Shown: piece by piece, positions 7,354 to 15,107 of the stretch | Layout: the number at the start of each line of letters is the position of its first letter | Position numbering within the stretch: the stretch's first letter is position 1 | Origin: Sorangium cellulosum | Lineage (GTDB): Bacteria; Myxococcota_A; Polyangia; Polyangiales; Polyangiaceae | Reading direction: 5' to 3' | Assembly: GCF_004135735.1 (NCBI RefSeq) | Contig: NZ_CP012670.1 | Location: forward strand, 10,177,501-10,241,500 | Length of the DNA stretch: 64,000 nt | Notes under the pieces: generated by a model | Databases searched by the model: none | The model's input: the letters and a program-made list of their open reading frames with translations, nothing else | What the model was told of the DNA's origin: nothing | Translations under genes and position numbers: made by a program

Positions 7354-10300
7354 ATGAGCCGTGACGACCGCGCGGGGTGTCTGATCGCGGCGCTCGACGC
7401 GGTGGGCGGGGTGGAACGCTACGACTACGACGTCCGCCACCGCATGACGTCGGCGACGCTGAAGAACGGCGAGCGGTTCTGGTACGCCTACGAGGATCGC
7501 CACGGATACCGGTGCCGGAAGACGGGCGGCAATGACGGGCTGCACGAGGTGGAGCTCTGTCGCGACGCGCGGGCGAGGACGACCGAGGTCCGCGGCGAGG
7601 AGCCGCGGGTGTACACCTGGAACGCCGACGGCCTGGTGACGCGCGCCGCGCTGCCCGACGGGACGGTGCTGTGGGAGCGGGCGTACGACGAGGACGCGCG
7701 CCTGGTCGCGGAGGTGAACGGCGCGGGCGAGGGCGTGCAGCGCTGGTACGACGCGCGGGGCAACCTGATCCGCGAGGTCGACGCGCTCGGCAACGAGACG
7801 CGGTGGGAGGTCGAGGGCGACCTCGTGGTGCGGCAGATCAGCCCCGAGGGGCACGTCACGCAGGTGATCCGCGACGCGCGCGGCGAGGTGAGCGCGGTGC
7901 TGTTCCCGACGGGCGAGGCGTACGCGTTCGCGCGCGATGCGCACGGCCGCGTGACGGGCATCCACGGACACGGCGGCGGGCATGGCGGCCTGCTGTTCGG
8001 CTACGAGCACGACGCGCGGCACAACGTGATCGCCGAGACCGACGCGCGCGGCGCGCGGACGACCTACGCGCACGACGGGATGGGCCGGCCGGTGTCGCAG
8101 ACCGATGCGCTCGGGCGGACGACGCGCGTGGCGTACGACCGGATGGGCCGGCCGATCCGCGTCGAGCGGCCCGACGGGACGCGGACGGTCGCGACCTACG
8201 ACCGCATGGGCAACCCGGTGCGGCTGGTCGATGCGCTGGGGCAGACGACGCAGCTCGCTTACCAGGGCACGGGCGTGCTGGCGCAGGTGGTCGAGCCGGG
8301 CGGGGGCGTGTGGCGCTTCGAGTACACGAAGAAGGAGCGGCTCCAGGTCGTCATCAACCCCAGGGGCGAAGAGTACGTCTTTCGTTATGACGATGCGGGC
8401 AGGGTCGGGCAGGAGGACACGTTCGATGGCCGCACGCTGCGCTACGGCTACCGCAGCTCGGGCCGGCTCGGGCGCATCGAGCACCGGGCGGACAAGACGT
8501 GGCGCAACCTGTTCCATGACCGTGCGGGCAACCTGATCGGCGACGAGACGCCGGACGGGGTGATCGGCTACGCGCGCGACCGGATGGGGCGGCTGATGGG
8601 CGCGGTGCTGGAGGAGGCGAGCGGGCAGCGCGTCGAGACGTGGTTCGAGCGCGACGCGTTCGGGCGCGTCGTATGCGCGCGGCAGGGCGACAAGGTGGTG
8701 CGCTACGCCCACGACGCCCGCGGGCGGCGCGTCGAGCGGGTGATGCCGGACGGCGCCAGGACGCGGTATGCGTACGATGCGCTCGACGCGCTGAGCGCGA
8801 TCGAGCACGACGGGCATCGGATGGTGTTCGAGCGCGACGTGCTCGGGCGGGAGGTCCAGCGGACGAGCGGCAGGGTGGGCGAGGACGGCGCGGCGGGCAT
8901 CGCGGTGCGGAGCGCCTACGACGCGATGGACCGGCTGATCGAGCAGCGCGCGACGGCGCCTGCGCCGGGGGTGCCGAAGGTGCTGGTCGCGCGGCAGTGG
9001 CTCTACGACGCGCGCGGGCGCGTCGAGCGCATCGACGACGCGCGCTGGGGGGCGACGGCGTACCGCTACGATCGCGTCGACAGGTTACTGGCCGCACAGC
9101 GGGGGGAGCGACGCGAGGTCTTCACGTACGATCCGGCGGGCTCGATCACGCGCATGCTGGAGGAGCTCGCGGAGCGCGGCGGCGCGGGGATGCTGGCGCA
9201 GGCGCAGCCGGCGCAGGACTGGACGCAGCCGTCGTGGCGGATCGAGCGCGGCGGCGTGCTGCGCAGGACCGAGGCGGCGGCGTACGAGGTCGACGCGCGC
9301 GGGCGGCGGACCGCCAAGGTGGAGCTCGCGCGCTACCGGGAGAACCACCCGAACGGCGGGGCCGCGACCGAGCAGGACATGACGCGGTACACCTGGGACT
9401 GCCGCGACCGGCTGCGCGAGGTGCGCCGCCCGGATGGCACGCGGGTCGTCATGACCTATGACGCCTTCGGCAGGCGGATACGCAAGGAGGTGATCGGCAC
9501 GGCCCTGGTCGGCCGGCCCCGCGTGGTGGACTTCGTCTGGGATGGGGATGAGCTCGCCGCCGAGGTCGACCGGGAGCGGGGGGCGCGGACGTTCGTGCAC
9601 GCGCCGGGGACGTTCGTCCCGCTGCTCCAGCAGCAGGACGGGCGCGTGCTCACGTACATCAACGACCACCTCGGCACGCCGAAGGAGCTGCTCGACCCGG
9701 GCGGGCTCGTGGCATGGGCGGCGGCGCACTCGGCCTGGGGCAAGGTCGTCGAGGTGCAGCGCGATCCGATCAGCGCGCTCAATCACCGAAACCGGGTCGA
9801 GTCGCCGTTCCGGCTGCTGGGGCAGTACGCCGACGAGGAGACGGGGCTCTGCTACACGCGGTTCCGGTTCTTCGATCCGGAGGCGGGAGGCTGGTGCAGC
9901 CCGGATCCGCTGGGGATACGCGGTGGGAGCAACCTGTTCGCCTGGGACGGGGACCCAGTCAACGCTACGGATCCACTCGGTTTATCGAAATTCGTATACC
10001 GCGGAGATAACTATCGCGGCAAGAACGATCCGCTCGGATATCCTCTTGGTAGCTCCGAGGCGAATAGCGCGTATATTCAAACGCCATGGGATCATGTGCA
10101 GAAGAAGCAGAGTGACATGACGAGCAGGTACACGTCAATTTCAACGGAGCAGAAGAATGCTGCCAAATTTGGTTCCACCTACAAGATGTCACGCGAAGAT
10201 CTCGAGATGCTCGAGAAGGGCGGAGCCATAAAGATCCTGACGCCTGAGAAGGTGAAGGTGATGATGGAGGAAGAGGGGATGTCTAGATCTGCCATTCAGG

Positions 10301-10386
10301 GCGTGGTCCAGGACATGAAGAAGAACAATGAAATCTTGATCGAGGGACAGATTCCCGCCAGCCATGTCAAGCCATGCAAGAAGTGA
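7354..10386 (+). CDS. Orphan Rhs core with alternative toxin tip (ART-like)
   Basis: A 1010-aa reading frame that begins inside the Rhs repeats and lacks the PAAR-like, DUF6531 and early Rhs segments. Residues about 7-858 are the duplicated core. After the junction the tip (about 879-1010) differs completely: FVYRGDNYRG, YTSISTEQKNAAKFG and NEILIEGQIP resemble the R, S-T-S and E-x-E elements of ADP-ribosyltransferase toxins, a moderate-strength inference. No convincing ribosome-binding site precedes the ATG at 7354 and no delivery domain is present. It therefore probably acts as a silent cassette, expressed only after recombination with copy 1. The tip is clearly less GC-rich than the core. 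Confidence 0.8.
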   Translation: MSRDDRAGCLIAALDAVGGVERYDYDVRHRMTSATLKNGERFWYAYEDRHGYRCRKTGGNDGLHEVELCRDARARTTEVRGEEPRVYTWNADGLVTRAALPDGTVLWERAYDEDARLVAEVNGAGEGVQRWYDARGNLIREVDALGNETRWEVEGDLVVRQISPEGHVTQVIRDARGEVSAVLFPTGEAYAFARDAHGRVTGIHGHGGGHGGLLFGYEHDARHNVIAETDARGARTTYAHDGMGRPVSQTDALGRTTRVAYDRMGRPIRVERPDGTRTVATYDRMGNPVRLVDALGQTTQLAYQGTGVLAQVVEPGGGVWRFEYTKKERLQVVINPRGEEYVFRYDDAGRVGQEDTFDGRTLRYGYRSSGRLGRIEHRADKTWRNLFHDRAGNLIGDETPDGVIGYARDRMGRLMGAVLEEASGQRVETWFERDAFGRVVCARQGDKVVRYAHDARGRRVERVMPDGARTRYAYDALDALSAIEHDGHRMVFERDVLGREVQRTSGRVGEDGAAGIAVRSAYDAMDRLIEQRATAPAPGVPKVLVARQWLYDARGRVERIDDARWGATAYRYDRVDRLLAAQRGERREVFTYDPAGSITRMLEELAERGGAGMLAQAQPAQDWTQPSWRIERGGVLRRTEAAAYEVDARGRRTAKVELARYRENHPNGGAATEQDMTRYTWDCRDRLREVRRPDGTRVVMTYDAFGRRIRKEVIGTALVGRPRVVDFVWDGDELAAEVDRERGARTFVHAPGTFVPLLQQQDGRVLTYINDHLGTPKELLDPGGLVAWAAAHSAWGKVVEVQRDPISALNHRNRVESPFRLLGQYADEETGLCYTRFRFFDPEAGGWCSPDPLGIRGGSNLFAWDGDPVNATDPLGLSKFVYRGDNYRGKNDPLGYPLGSSEANSAYIQTPWDHVQKKQSDMTSRYTSISTEQKNAAKFGSTYKMSREDLEMLEKGGAIKILTPEKVKVMMEEEGMSRSAIQGVVQDMKKNNEILIEGQIPASHVKPCKK
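7371..9927 (+). repeat. Rhs core direct duplication, copy 2
   Basis: Second copy of the 2557-bp Rhs segment (first at 4018-6574). Its left boundary lies about 24 bp after the immunity gene stop, and its right boundary is at the start of the alternative tip. The few differences (for example a Ser/Tyr change early in the repeat) indicate a recent duplication or ongoing gene conversion. Confidence 0.95.
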
Positions 10387-11369
10387 CGGGGTGTGTGGGG
10401 CTCCAGACCGTTTTGTCTGGTCTGAGGAGTCGGGATCCGAGAGAGCGCCGGTTGTCCGCTCGCAGCTTCAGTGCGCTGCATGTGAGTGATCCTTTGGGCG
10501 CCCTCAGGCCATTGCTCGATGACTCCGACCCCAATGTCCGCCTCGCTGCTGTGGATGCGCTTGAGGACACATTCGACGAGCGCGCTGTATCGATGCTGCT
10601 TTACATGGCGGCGAATGATGAATCGCAAGATGTACGTGACGCCGCCCTTCATGAGCTCGCGAAATATCGCTCCGATAGGATCTTGAAGTTCTTGCTGTCG
10701 GAAGTTGGCCGTCCGCAGCGCTCGCGTCGGCCTCGTCAGCTCATCGCCGAGCAGTTGAGGAATTACGACGCCGAAGCTTCTGTGGACGCGCTGCTTGAGT
10801 TGGCGCGAGATGCGGATGCCTACGTTCAGGAGCGCGCAATCGAGTCACTGTTTCAGCTCAATAGACCACGACTTCGGGGGTTCTGGGCTCTGGTGGAGCG
10901 TGAATGGGAAGGTACGTACTGGGGTGATCTGGCGCGCCGCGCCATTCGCTGCTTGCGGAGCTCAACGGAGGCGGGGGGGCGGGCTGATCGATGTGCCAAG
11001 GATGGGCCGTCGTGGGCTGTGCAAGAGTCTGTGCGCGCGCAGCGGGAGCGGGTAGAAACACACTCTCTGCCGCAGTCGTGGCGCCGTTCGTGCACAGACG
11101 GTTTTGTGAGGCGAGCGCGGCGAGCTTCTGGTGTCGAGCCGGTTCCTTGTGCGCCGGTGGACTTGAGTGAGACATTGCGGCGCATGACGGGGCGTTTTGT
11201 TGTTGGTGTATGGCCCCTTCTCTACAATGCTGCCCTTGAGAGGGCGCGAGATAAACTCGCCCAGATGGAATCACGCGAGCCCGGCACAGCTCAGGGGCGA
11301 GTGCGGCGTCTTCAGTCGGGGGAAGGGAGGAAGGCGAGCGCCTCGTCGAAGCGCTCGCGGGCGGTGTGA
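10374..11369 (+). CDS. HEAT-repeat protein, putative immunity to the second Rhs tip
   Basis: A 331-aa protein whose ATG overlaps the 3' end of the orphan Rhs frame. Residues about 10-195 are helical HEAT repeats with the typical D-x-x-VR pattern: DPNVRLAAVDAL, SQDVRDAALHEL, DAYVQERAIESL. The second half (about 200-331) is Arg/Ser-rich, has no repeat pattern and looks poorly conserved; a G-tract near 10965-10975 could mark a frameshift after the last repeat. Placement directly after a toxin tip argues for an immunity or toxin-sequestering role. HEAT proteins are known in other roles, so this is inferred from context. Confidence 0.7.
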   Translation: MQEVTGCVGLQTVLSGLRSRDPRERRLSARSFSALHVSDPLGALRPLLDDSDPNVRLAAVDALEDTFDERAVSMLLYMAANDESQDVRDAALHELAKYRSDRILKFLLSEVGRPQRSRRPRQLIAEQLRNYDAEASVDALLELARDADAYVQERAIESLFQLNRPRLRGFWALVEREWEGTYWGDLARRAIRCLRSSTEAGGRADRCAKDGPSWAVQESVRAQRERVETHSLPQSWRRSCTDGFVRRARRASGVEPVPCAPVDLSETLRRMTGRFVVGVWPLLYNAALERARDKLAQMESREPGTAQGRVRRLQSGEGRKASASSKRSRAV

Positions 11370-11480
11370 AGCACGAGCAGACCTGACCGGCTCGTTATGA
11401 AGGCCGGCCAACCGCCAGAGCGCGGTGTGGGAGCATCGTAGGAGGCCGCGAGCGGGCGGCCCCGAGACCAGCGCGCGCGT

Positions 11481-12245
11481 TCAGGCAGTCTCGATCGGCG
11501 CAGCCGGCCCGGCCGGCTCCGCCGCCCCGGGCGCGGCCTTCTTCGCCTTCTTCGCCCTGGCCGCGGCGGCGCGGGGGCCATGGAGCTCGTCCAGGTAGCC
11601 GAACACCTGGGCGTCGAGGTCGCGCGGCAGCTCCGGGGTGTGCTCGACCTCGTCGGCGAGGCCCGCCCGCAGGCGGGAGAGGAGGCCTATCGTGGCGGCG
11701 CGGAGCGCGCCGGCGCCCTTGCGGGACGTCTCCCTCACGTCGGCGCGGTCGCTGAGCATGGAGTGGAGTCGCTCGCCGGCGCCGAGGAAGCCGCTGATCC
11801 AGTGATAGAGGGTCTCCCCCCCGGCGACGGGGAAGCGCTCGAGATCGGCCCTGTGCTCTCCGAGGATCTTCTTGCGCTCGATGGCCGCCGTCGCCTCGTC
11901 CGCGTAGCTCGCCCTGAGCTCGGACAGCGCGGGGATGAAGGCGCGCCGGATCCGCGCCGCCGCCGCGGCCGTCTCCGGCGAGATCTGCGGGTGCTGGAGG
12001 TAAGCCTCGGTCATGTGCCAGACCGCCTTGCCGAGGCCGTCGTGCCCCGCGTCGGTCTCGTCGAGCTCCGCGGCGAGGGCCCTCCCGCCGACGACGGCGG
12101 GCGGAAGCGCGGAGATCTCCGCCAGCTTCCTCGCGAGCATCGGCTCGTAGGTCTTGCCGGAGCTGGAGCGCAGGAGCGCTGATCTTCGCTTGTCGAACAG
12201 GTCGGTGAGTCCGAGCTTCAGGTCGGACAGCGTGAGGTTTTGCAT
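11481..12245 (-). CDS. Hypothetical alpha-helical protein
   Basis: A 254-aa protein read from the ATG at 12245 (MQNLTLSDLKLGLTDLFDKR). It is predicted almost entirely helical and has an Ala/Lys-rich C-terminal tail (RAKKAKKAAPGAAEP) resembling basic low-complexity tails of DNA- or RNA-associated proteins. There is no signal peptide, membrane segment or recognised motif. It is convergent with the HEAT-repeat gene and divergent from the GHKL operon, with a repeat-filled gap on its 5' side. Codon use matches the host genome. Function unknown. Confidence 0.8.
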   Translation of the reverse strand: MQNLTLSDLKLGLTDLFDKRRSALLRSSSGKTYEPMLARKLAEISALPPAVVGGRALAAELDETDAGHDGLGKAVWHMTEAYLQHPQISPETAAAAARIRRAFIPALSELRASYADEATAAIERKKILGEHRADLERFPVAGGETLYHWISGFLGAGERLHSMLSDRADVRETSRKGAGALRAATIGLLSRLRAGLADEVEHTPELPRDLDAQVFGYLDELHGPRAAAARAKKAKKAAPGAAEPAGPAAPIETA

Positions 12246-12431
12246 CCTGCCGAGGGTAGAAGGGCGAGTCGTGGCGTCAAGCTGCCCAGGCCGTCGGAAC
12301 CGTGCCAGTCGAGCGCGCTGATGACGAGATGGAATTCGACCGATGGCGACACCAGAGCTCCAGAGAGCCTCGTCAACATGCCGAGATCTCAACGGTAATA
12401 CGACGATCAACAGAGGCGCCCCCCTGGGCCC

Positions 12432-12810
12432 GTCGGCGAGGCGTGGATGATGCGCCGACCATCCCCGAGCCCCGTCGGCGAGACGTGGATGATGCGCCGA
12501 GCATCCCCGAGCCCCGTCGGCGAGGCGTGGATGATGCGCCGAGCATCCCCGAGCCCCGTCGGCGAGGCGTGGATGATGCGCCGACCATCCCGGGAGCCCC
12601 GTCGGCGAGGCGTGGGGGATGCGCCGACCATCCCGGAGCCCCGGCGGCGAGGCGTGGGGGATGCGCCGAGCATCCCGGAGCCCCGTCGGCGAGGCGTGGG
12701 GGATGCGTCGACCATCCCAGTGCTCCGGCGGCGAGGCGTGTGGTTGCGCTGACCAACCCCGGCGCCCCGGCGGCGAGCCGTGGTGGTCGCGTCCAGCCTC
12801 CGAGCCTCCC
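12432..12810 (+). repeat. 42-bp tandem repeat array
   Basis: About nine units begin at 12432, 12474, 12516, 12558, 12601, 12643, 12685, 12727 and 12769, a 42-bp period with one 43-bp step. Each unit starts near GTCGGCGAGGCGTGG and contains ATGCGCCGACCATCCC. Two sub-types alternate a GATGATG or GGGGATG core. Because 42 is a multiple of three the array is open in several frames on both strands (for example a 14-aa RRGVDDAP unit), but there is no codon bias or start supporting expression. The rest of the 12246-12896 interval holds no gene I can support. Confidence 0.9.
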
Positions 12811-12896
12811 CGGGGCGGGCGCGCTGCGGGATCTCATGAGTCCTCCGGGACAGCCCCGAGGCTCAGCTTGGCCGTGTGATAGCCTCGCAGGGCGCC

Positions 12897-15107
12897 ATGG
12901 CACCCTATCGCTCCCTCCACGAGGACCGCCGGCCCGCCCCCCAGGGCCCGCCGCCAGGCCCCGTGGCCGACATGGTGCAGCAGTTCGCCGACCCGTACGC
13001 ATTCCTCCGCGAGCTCGTCCAGAACGGCATGGACGCCGGCGCGCGGACGATCGCCGTCCGCATCGAGGCGCTGCCCGGCGCCTCGGCCACCTCGGTCGCG
13101 GACGACGGGGCCGGGATGTCCCGCGACGACATCGAGGGGCCGCTCCTCACGCTCTTCAGCTCGTCCAAGGAGGGCGACGCCGGCAAGATCGGCAAGTACG
13201 GCGTCGGGTTCGTCTCCGTGTTCGCCATCCAGCCCGAGCACGTCGAGGTGGAGACGTGGCGCGACGGGAAGGCTCTCCGCCTCCGGCTGCTCGGCGACAC
13301 GAGCTACGAGCTCGAGGACGCCGGCCCGCGCGAGGGCAGCGGCACCCGCGTCACCCTGTTCAAGCAGCTCACCCGCGAGGCGTTCGTCGAGCACGCGCGG
13401 CGCGCGCGGGCCGCCCTCCGCCGCTGGTGCCGCCACGCCGAGTGCGAGATCACCCTCGGCATCGCCGGCCCCGACGCCGGCCCCGACGCCCTCGCCAGGG
13501 CGCGCGTCGAGCGCATCGACCGCCCGCTCACCGTCGCGGCGCCCGTGTCCGTGACCTCGGTCGAGGGCGACACCACGCTCGTGGTCGGCCCCTCGGCCGG
13601 CGCGCATCGCCTCGCGCAGCACGTGAGCCGCGACGCCGCCGTCGAGCGCGGTCAGAGCTTCGCGGGCTTCTACAACCGCGGCCTCACCCTCTTCGAGACC
13701 GCGGACGAGGTCCTGAGCGGGCTGTCCGGCGTGCGGTTCAAGGTGATGAGCCCCCGCCTCCAGCACACGCTGAGCCGCGACAACGTCCGCCGCGACGACG
13801 CCTTCTGGGAGGCGCTCGCCCGCGTGCGCGAGCTCGTGAAGGGACCACTCCGGCGCGAGCTCGCCGCCCGTCTCGCGCCCGCCGCCGCCGCCGCGGCCTT
13901 GGCCGCGGCCGGCGCGGGCGTCGCGGCCGGCGCGGGCGTCGCGGCCGGCGCGGGCGTCGCGGCCGGCGCAGGCGTCGCGCGCGGCGCGGGCGACGCGGCC
14001 GTCGCGCGCGGCGCGGGCGACGCGGCCGTCGCGCGCGGCGCGGGCGGCGTGGCGGTCGCGGCCGGCGCGCGCAGCGCGGGCGGCGCGCGCGGCGCGGGCG
14101 GCGCGCGCGGCGCGGGCGGCGTGGCCGTCGCGGCCAGCGCGGCCGTCGCCGAGTACGTGGCCCTGCTCGAGGCCGCGATGACGCCGCCGACCGCGCTCGA
14201 TCCGGACGAGATCCCGTTCCCGCTCGCGAACCCCCTCGCGGGCGAGAGGGCGCGCGCCGGCCTCCGGTCGCTCGCGCCGGGGCGCGAGCCGCTGCTCGTC
14301 GCCCAGCGGCCCGACGCGCTCACCGAGGCCGTCACGCAGGGCGGCCTGCCCGTCGTGCTGTGCTGCCACCCCGCCATCCTCTCGCTGCTCACGCAGTGCT
14401 TCCCGCTCGCGCGCATCGAGGAGGTGCGCGCGGCCTACCTGCTCGTGCGCGAGGCGCCGGAGAGCGCCTCCGAGGGCGACGCTGCGCTGCTCACGGTCGT
14501 CGCCGAGGCGCTCGCCCGCGCCCGGCACGCGGTCGCCGGGGTCCGCCTGTGCCAGATCGACGGCGCGCTCCGGCAGCGCAGCGCGATCCTCGTGCCCGCG
14601 CGCGGGCAGGCCGCCGGCGGGCCCGCGCGCTCCTGCCACGCGGCGCGCGACGTCGCGCGCTGCGCGGCGCGCTGGCGGCCCGGGTACACGCTGTACCTCA
14701 ACGTCGAGAGCGACGCCGTGGCGCTCGCGCGCAGGCGCGCCGCCCTCGACGCCGTCACCGCCGGCAACCTGCTCGCGCGCGCGCTGCTCGTCGAGGCCAA
14801 AGGGCCGCTCGATCCCAACGACAGCGACCGGCTCCTCGACGTCGCGGCGCGCCCGCCGCCCGCCGGCGCGGCGCCCGGCGCGAAGGCGCCTCCGGGCGCG
14901 GCGCCCGGCGCGAAGGCCTCCGCGAGCAGCGCGGGCGGCGCGGGCGGCGCGGGCGGCGCGGGCGGCGCGGGCGGCGAGGGCGGCGCGGGCGGCGCGGGCG
15001 GCGCGGGCGATCTCCACGGCGCGCGCGGCGCTGGCGGCACGGGCGATCCGCGCGGCGCGCGCGACCTCCACGGCGCGCGCGGCGCGCCCCGGGGGCTCCC
15101 GCGGTGA
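12897..15107 (+). CDS. GHKL/Hsp90-type ATPase
   Basis: A 736-aa protein with a complete GHKL (Hsp90/MutL/histidine-kinase) ATP-binding domain at the N-terminus: N-box RELVQNGMDAGA (N43), DDGAGMS (D70) and the lid GKYGVGFVSVF (99-109). It resembles the Hsp90-like class that undergoes ATP-driven clamp closure. A transducer-like region with SRDNVRRDDAFW follows at about 110-330. Low-complexity Ala/Gly segments (about 345-420 and 660-730) flank a second domain of unknown fold. The ATG at 12897 is preceded by AGGG; a GTG at 12876 is possible. The stop overlaps the next gene's GTG. First gene of the six-gene operon; likely the active ATPase of the pair. Confidence 0.85.
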   Translation: MAPYRSLHEDRRPAPQGPPPGPVADMVQQFADPYAFLRELVQNGMDAGARTIAVRIEALPGASATSVADDGAGMSRDDIEGPLLTLFSSSKEGDAGKIGKYGVGFVSVFAIQPEHVEVETWRDGKALRLRLLGDTSYELEDAGPREGSGTRVTLFKQLTREAFVEHARRARAALRRWCRHAECEITLGIAGPDAGPDALARARVERIDRPLTVAAPVSVTSVEGDTTLVVGPSAGAHRLAQHVSRDAAVERGQSFAGFYNRGLTLFETADEVLSGLSGVRFKVMSPRLQHTLSRDNVRRDDAFWEALARVRELVKGPLRRELAARLAPAAAAAALAAAGAGVAAGAGVAAGAGVAAGAGVARGAGDAAVARGAGDAAVARGAGGVAVAAGARSAGGARGAGGARGAGGVAVAASAAVAEYVALLEAAMTPPTALDPDEIPFPLANPLAGERARAGLRSLAPGREPLLVAQRPDALTEAVTQGGLPVVLCCHPAILSLLTQCFPLARIEEVRAAYLLVREAPESASEGDAALLTVVAEALARARHAVAGVRLCQIDGALRQRSAILVPARGQAAGGPARSCHAARDVARCAARWRPGYTLYLNVESDAVALARRRAALDAVTAGNLLARALLVEAKGPLDPNDSDRLLDVAARPPPAGAAPGAKAPPGAAPGAKASASSAGGAGGAGGAGGAGGEGGAGGAGGAGDLHGARGAGGTGDPRGARDLHGARGAPRGLPR

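Noticed and set aside
12432-12810. CRISPR array
   Set aside because: Units are contiguous with a 42-bp period and no unique spacers, and no cas genes are present.
12302-15103. In-frame 5' extension of the second GHKL-like gene
   Set aside because: The upstream part is Arg-rich noise through the 42-bp array and across the first GHKL gene; the GTG at 15104 overlapping the previous stop is the convincing start.
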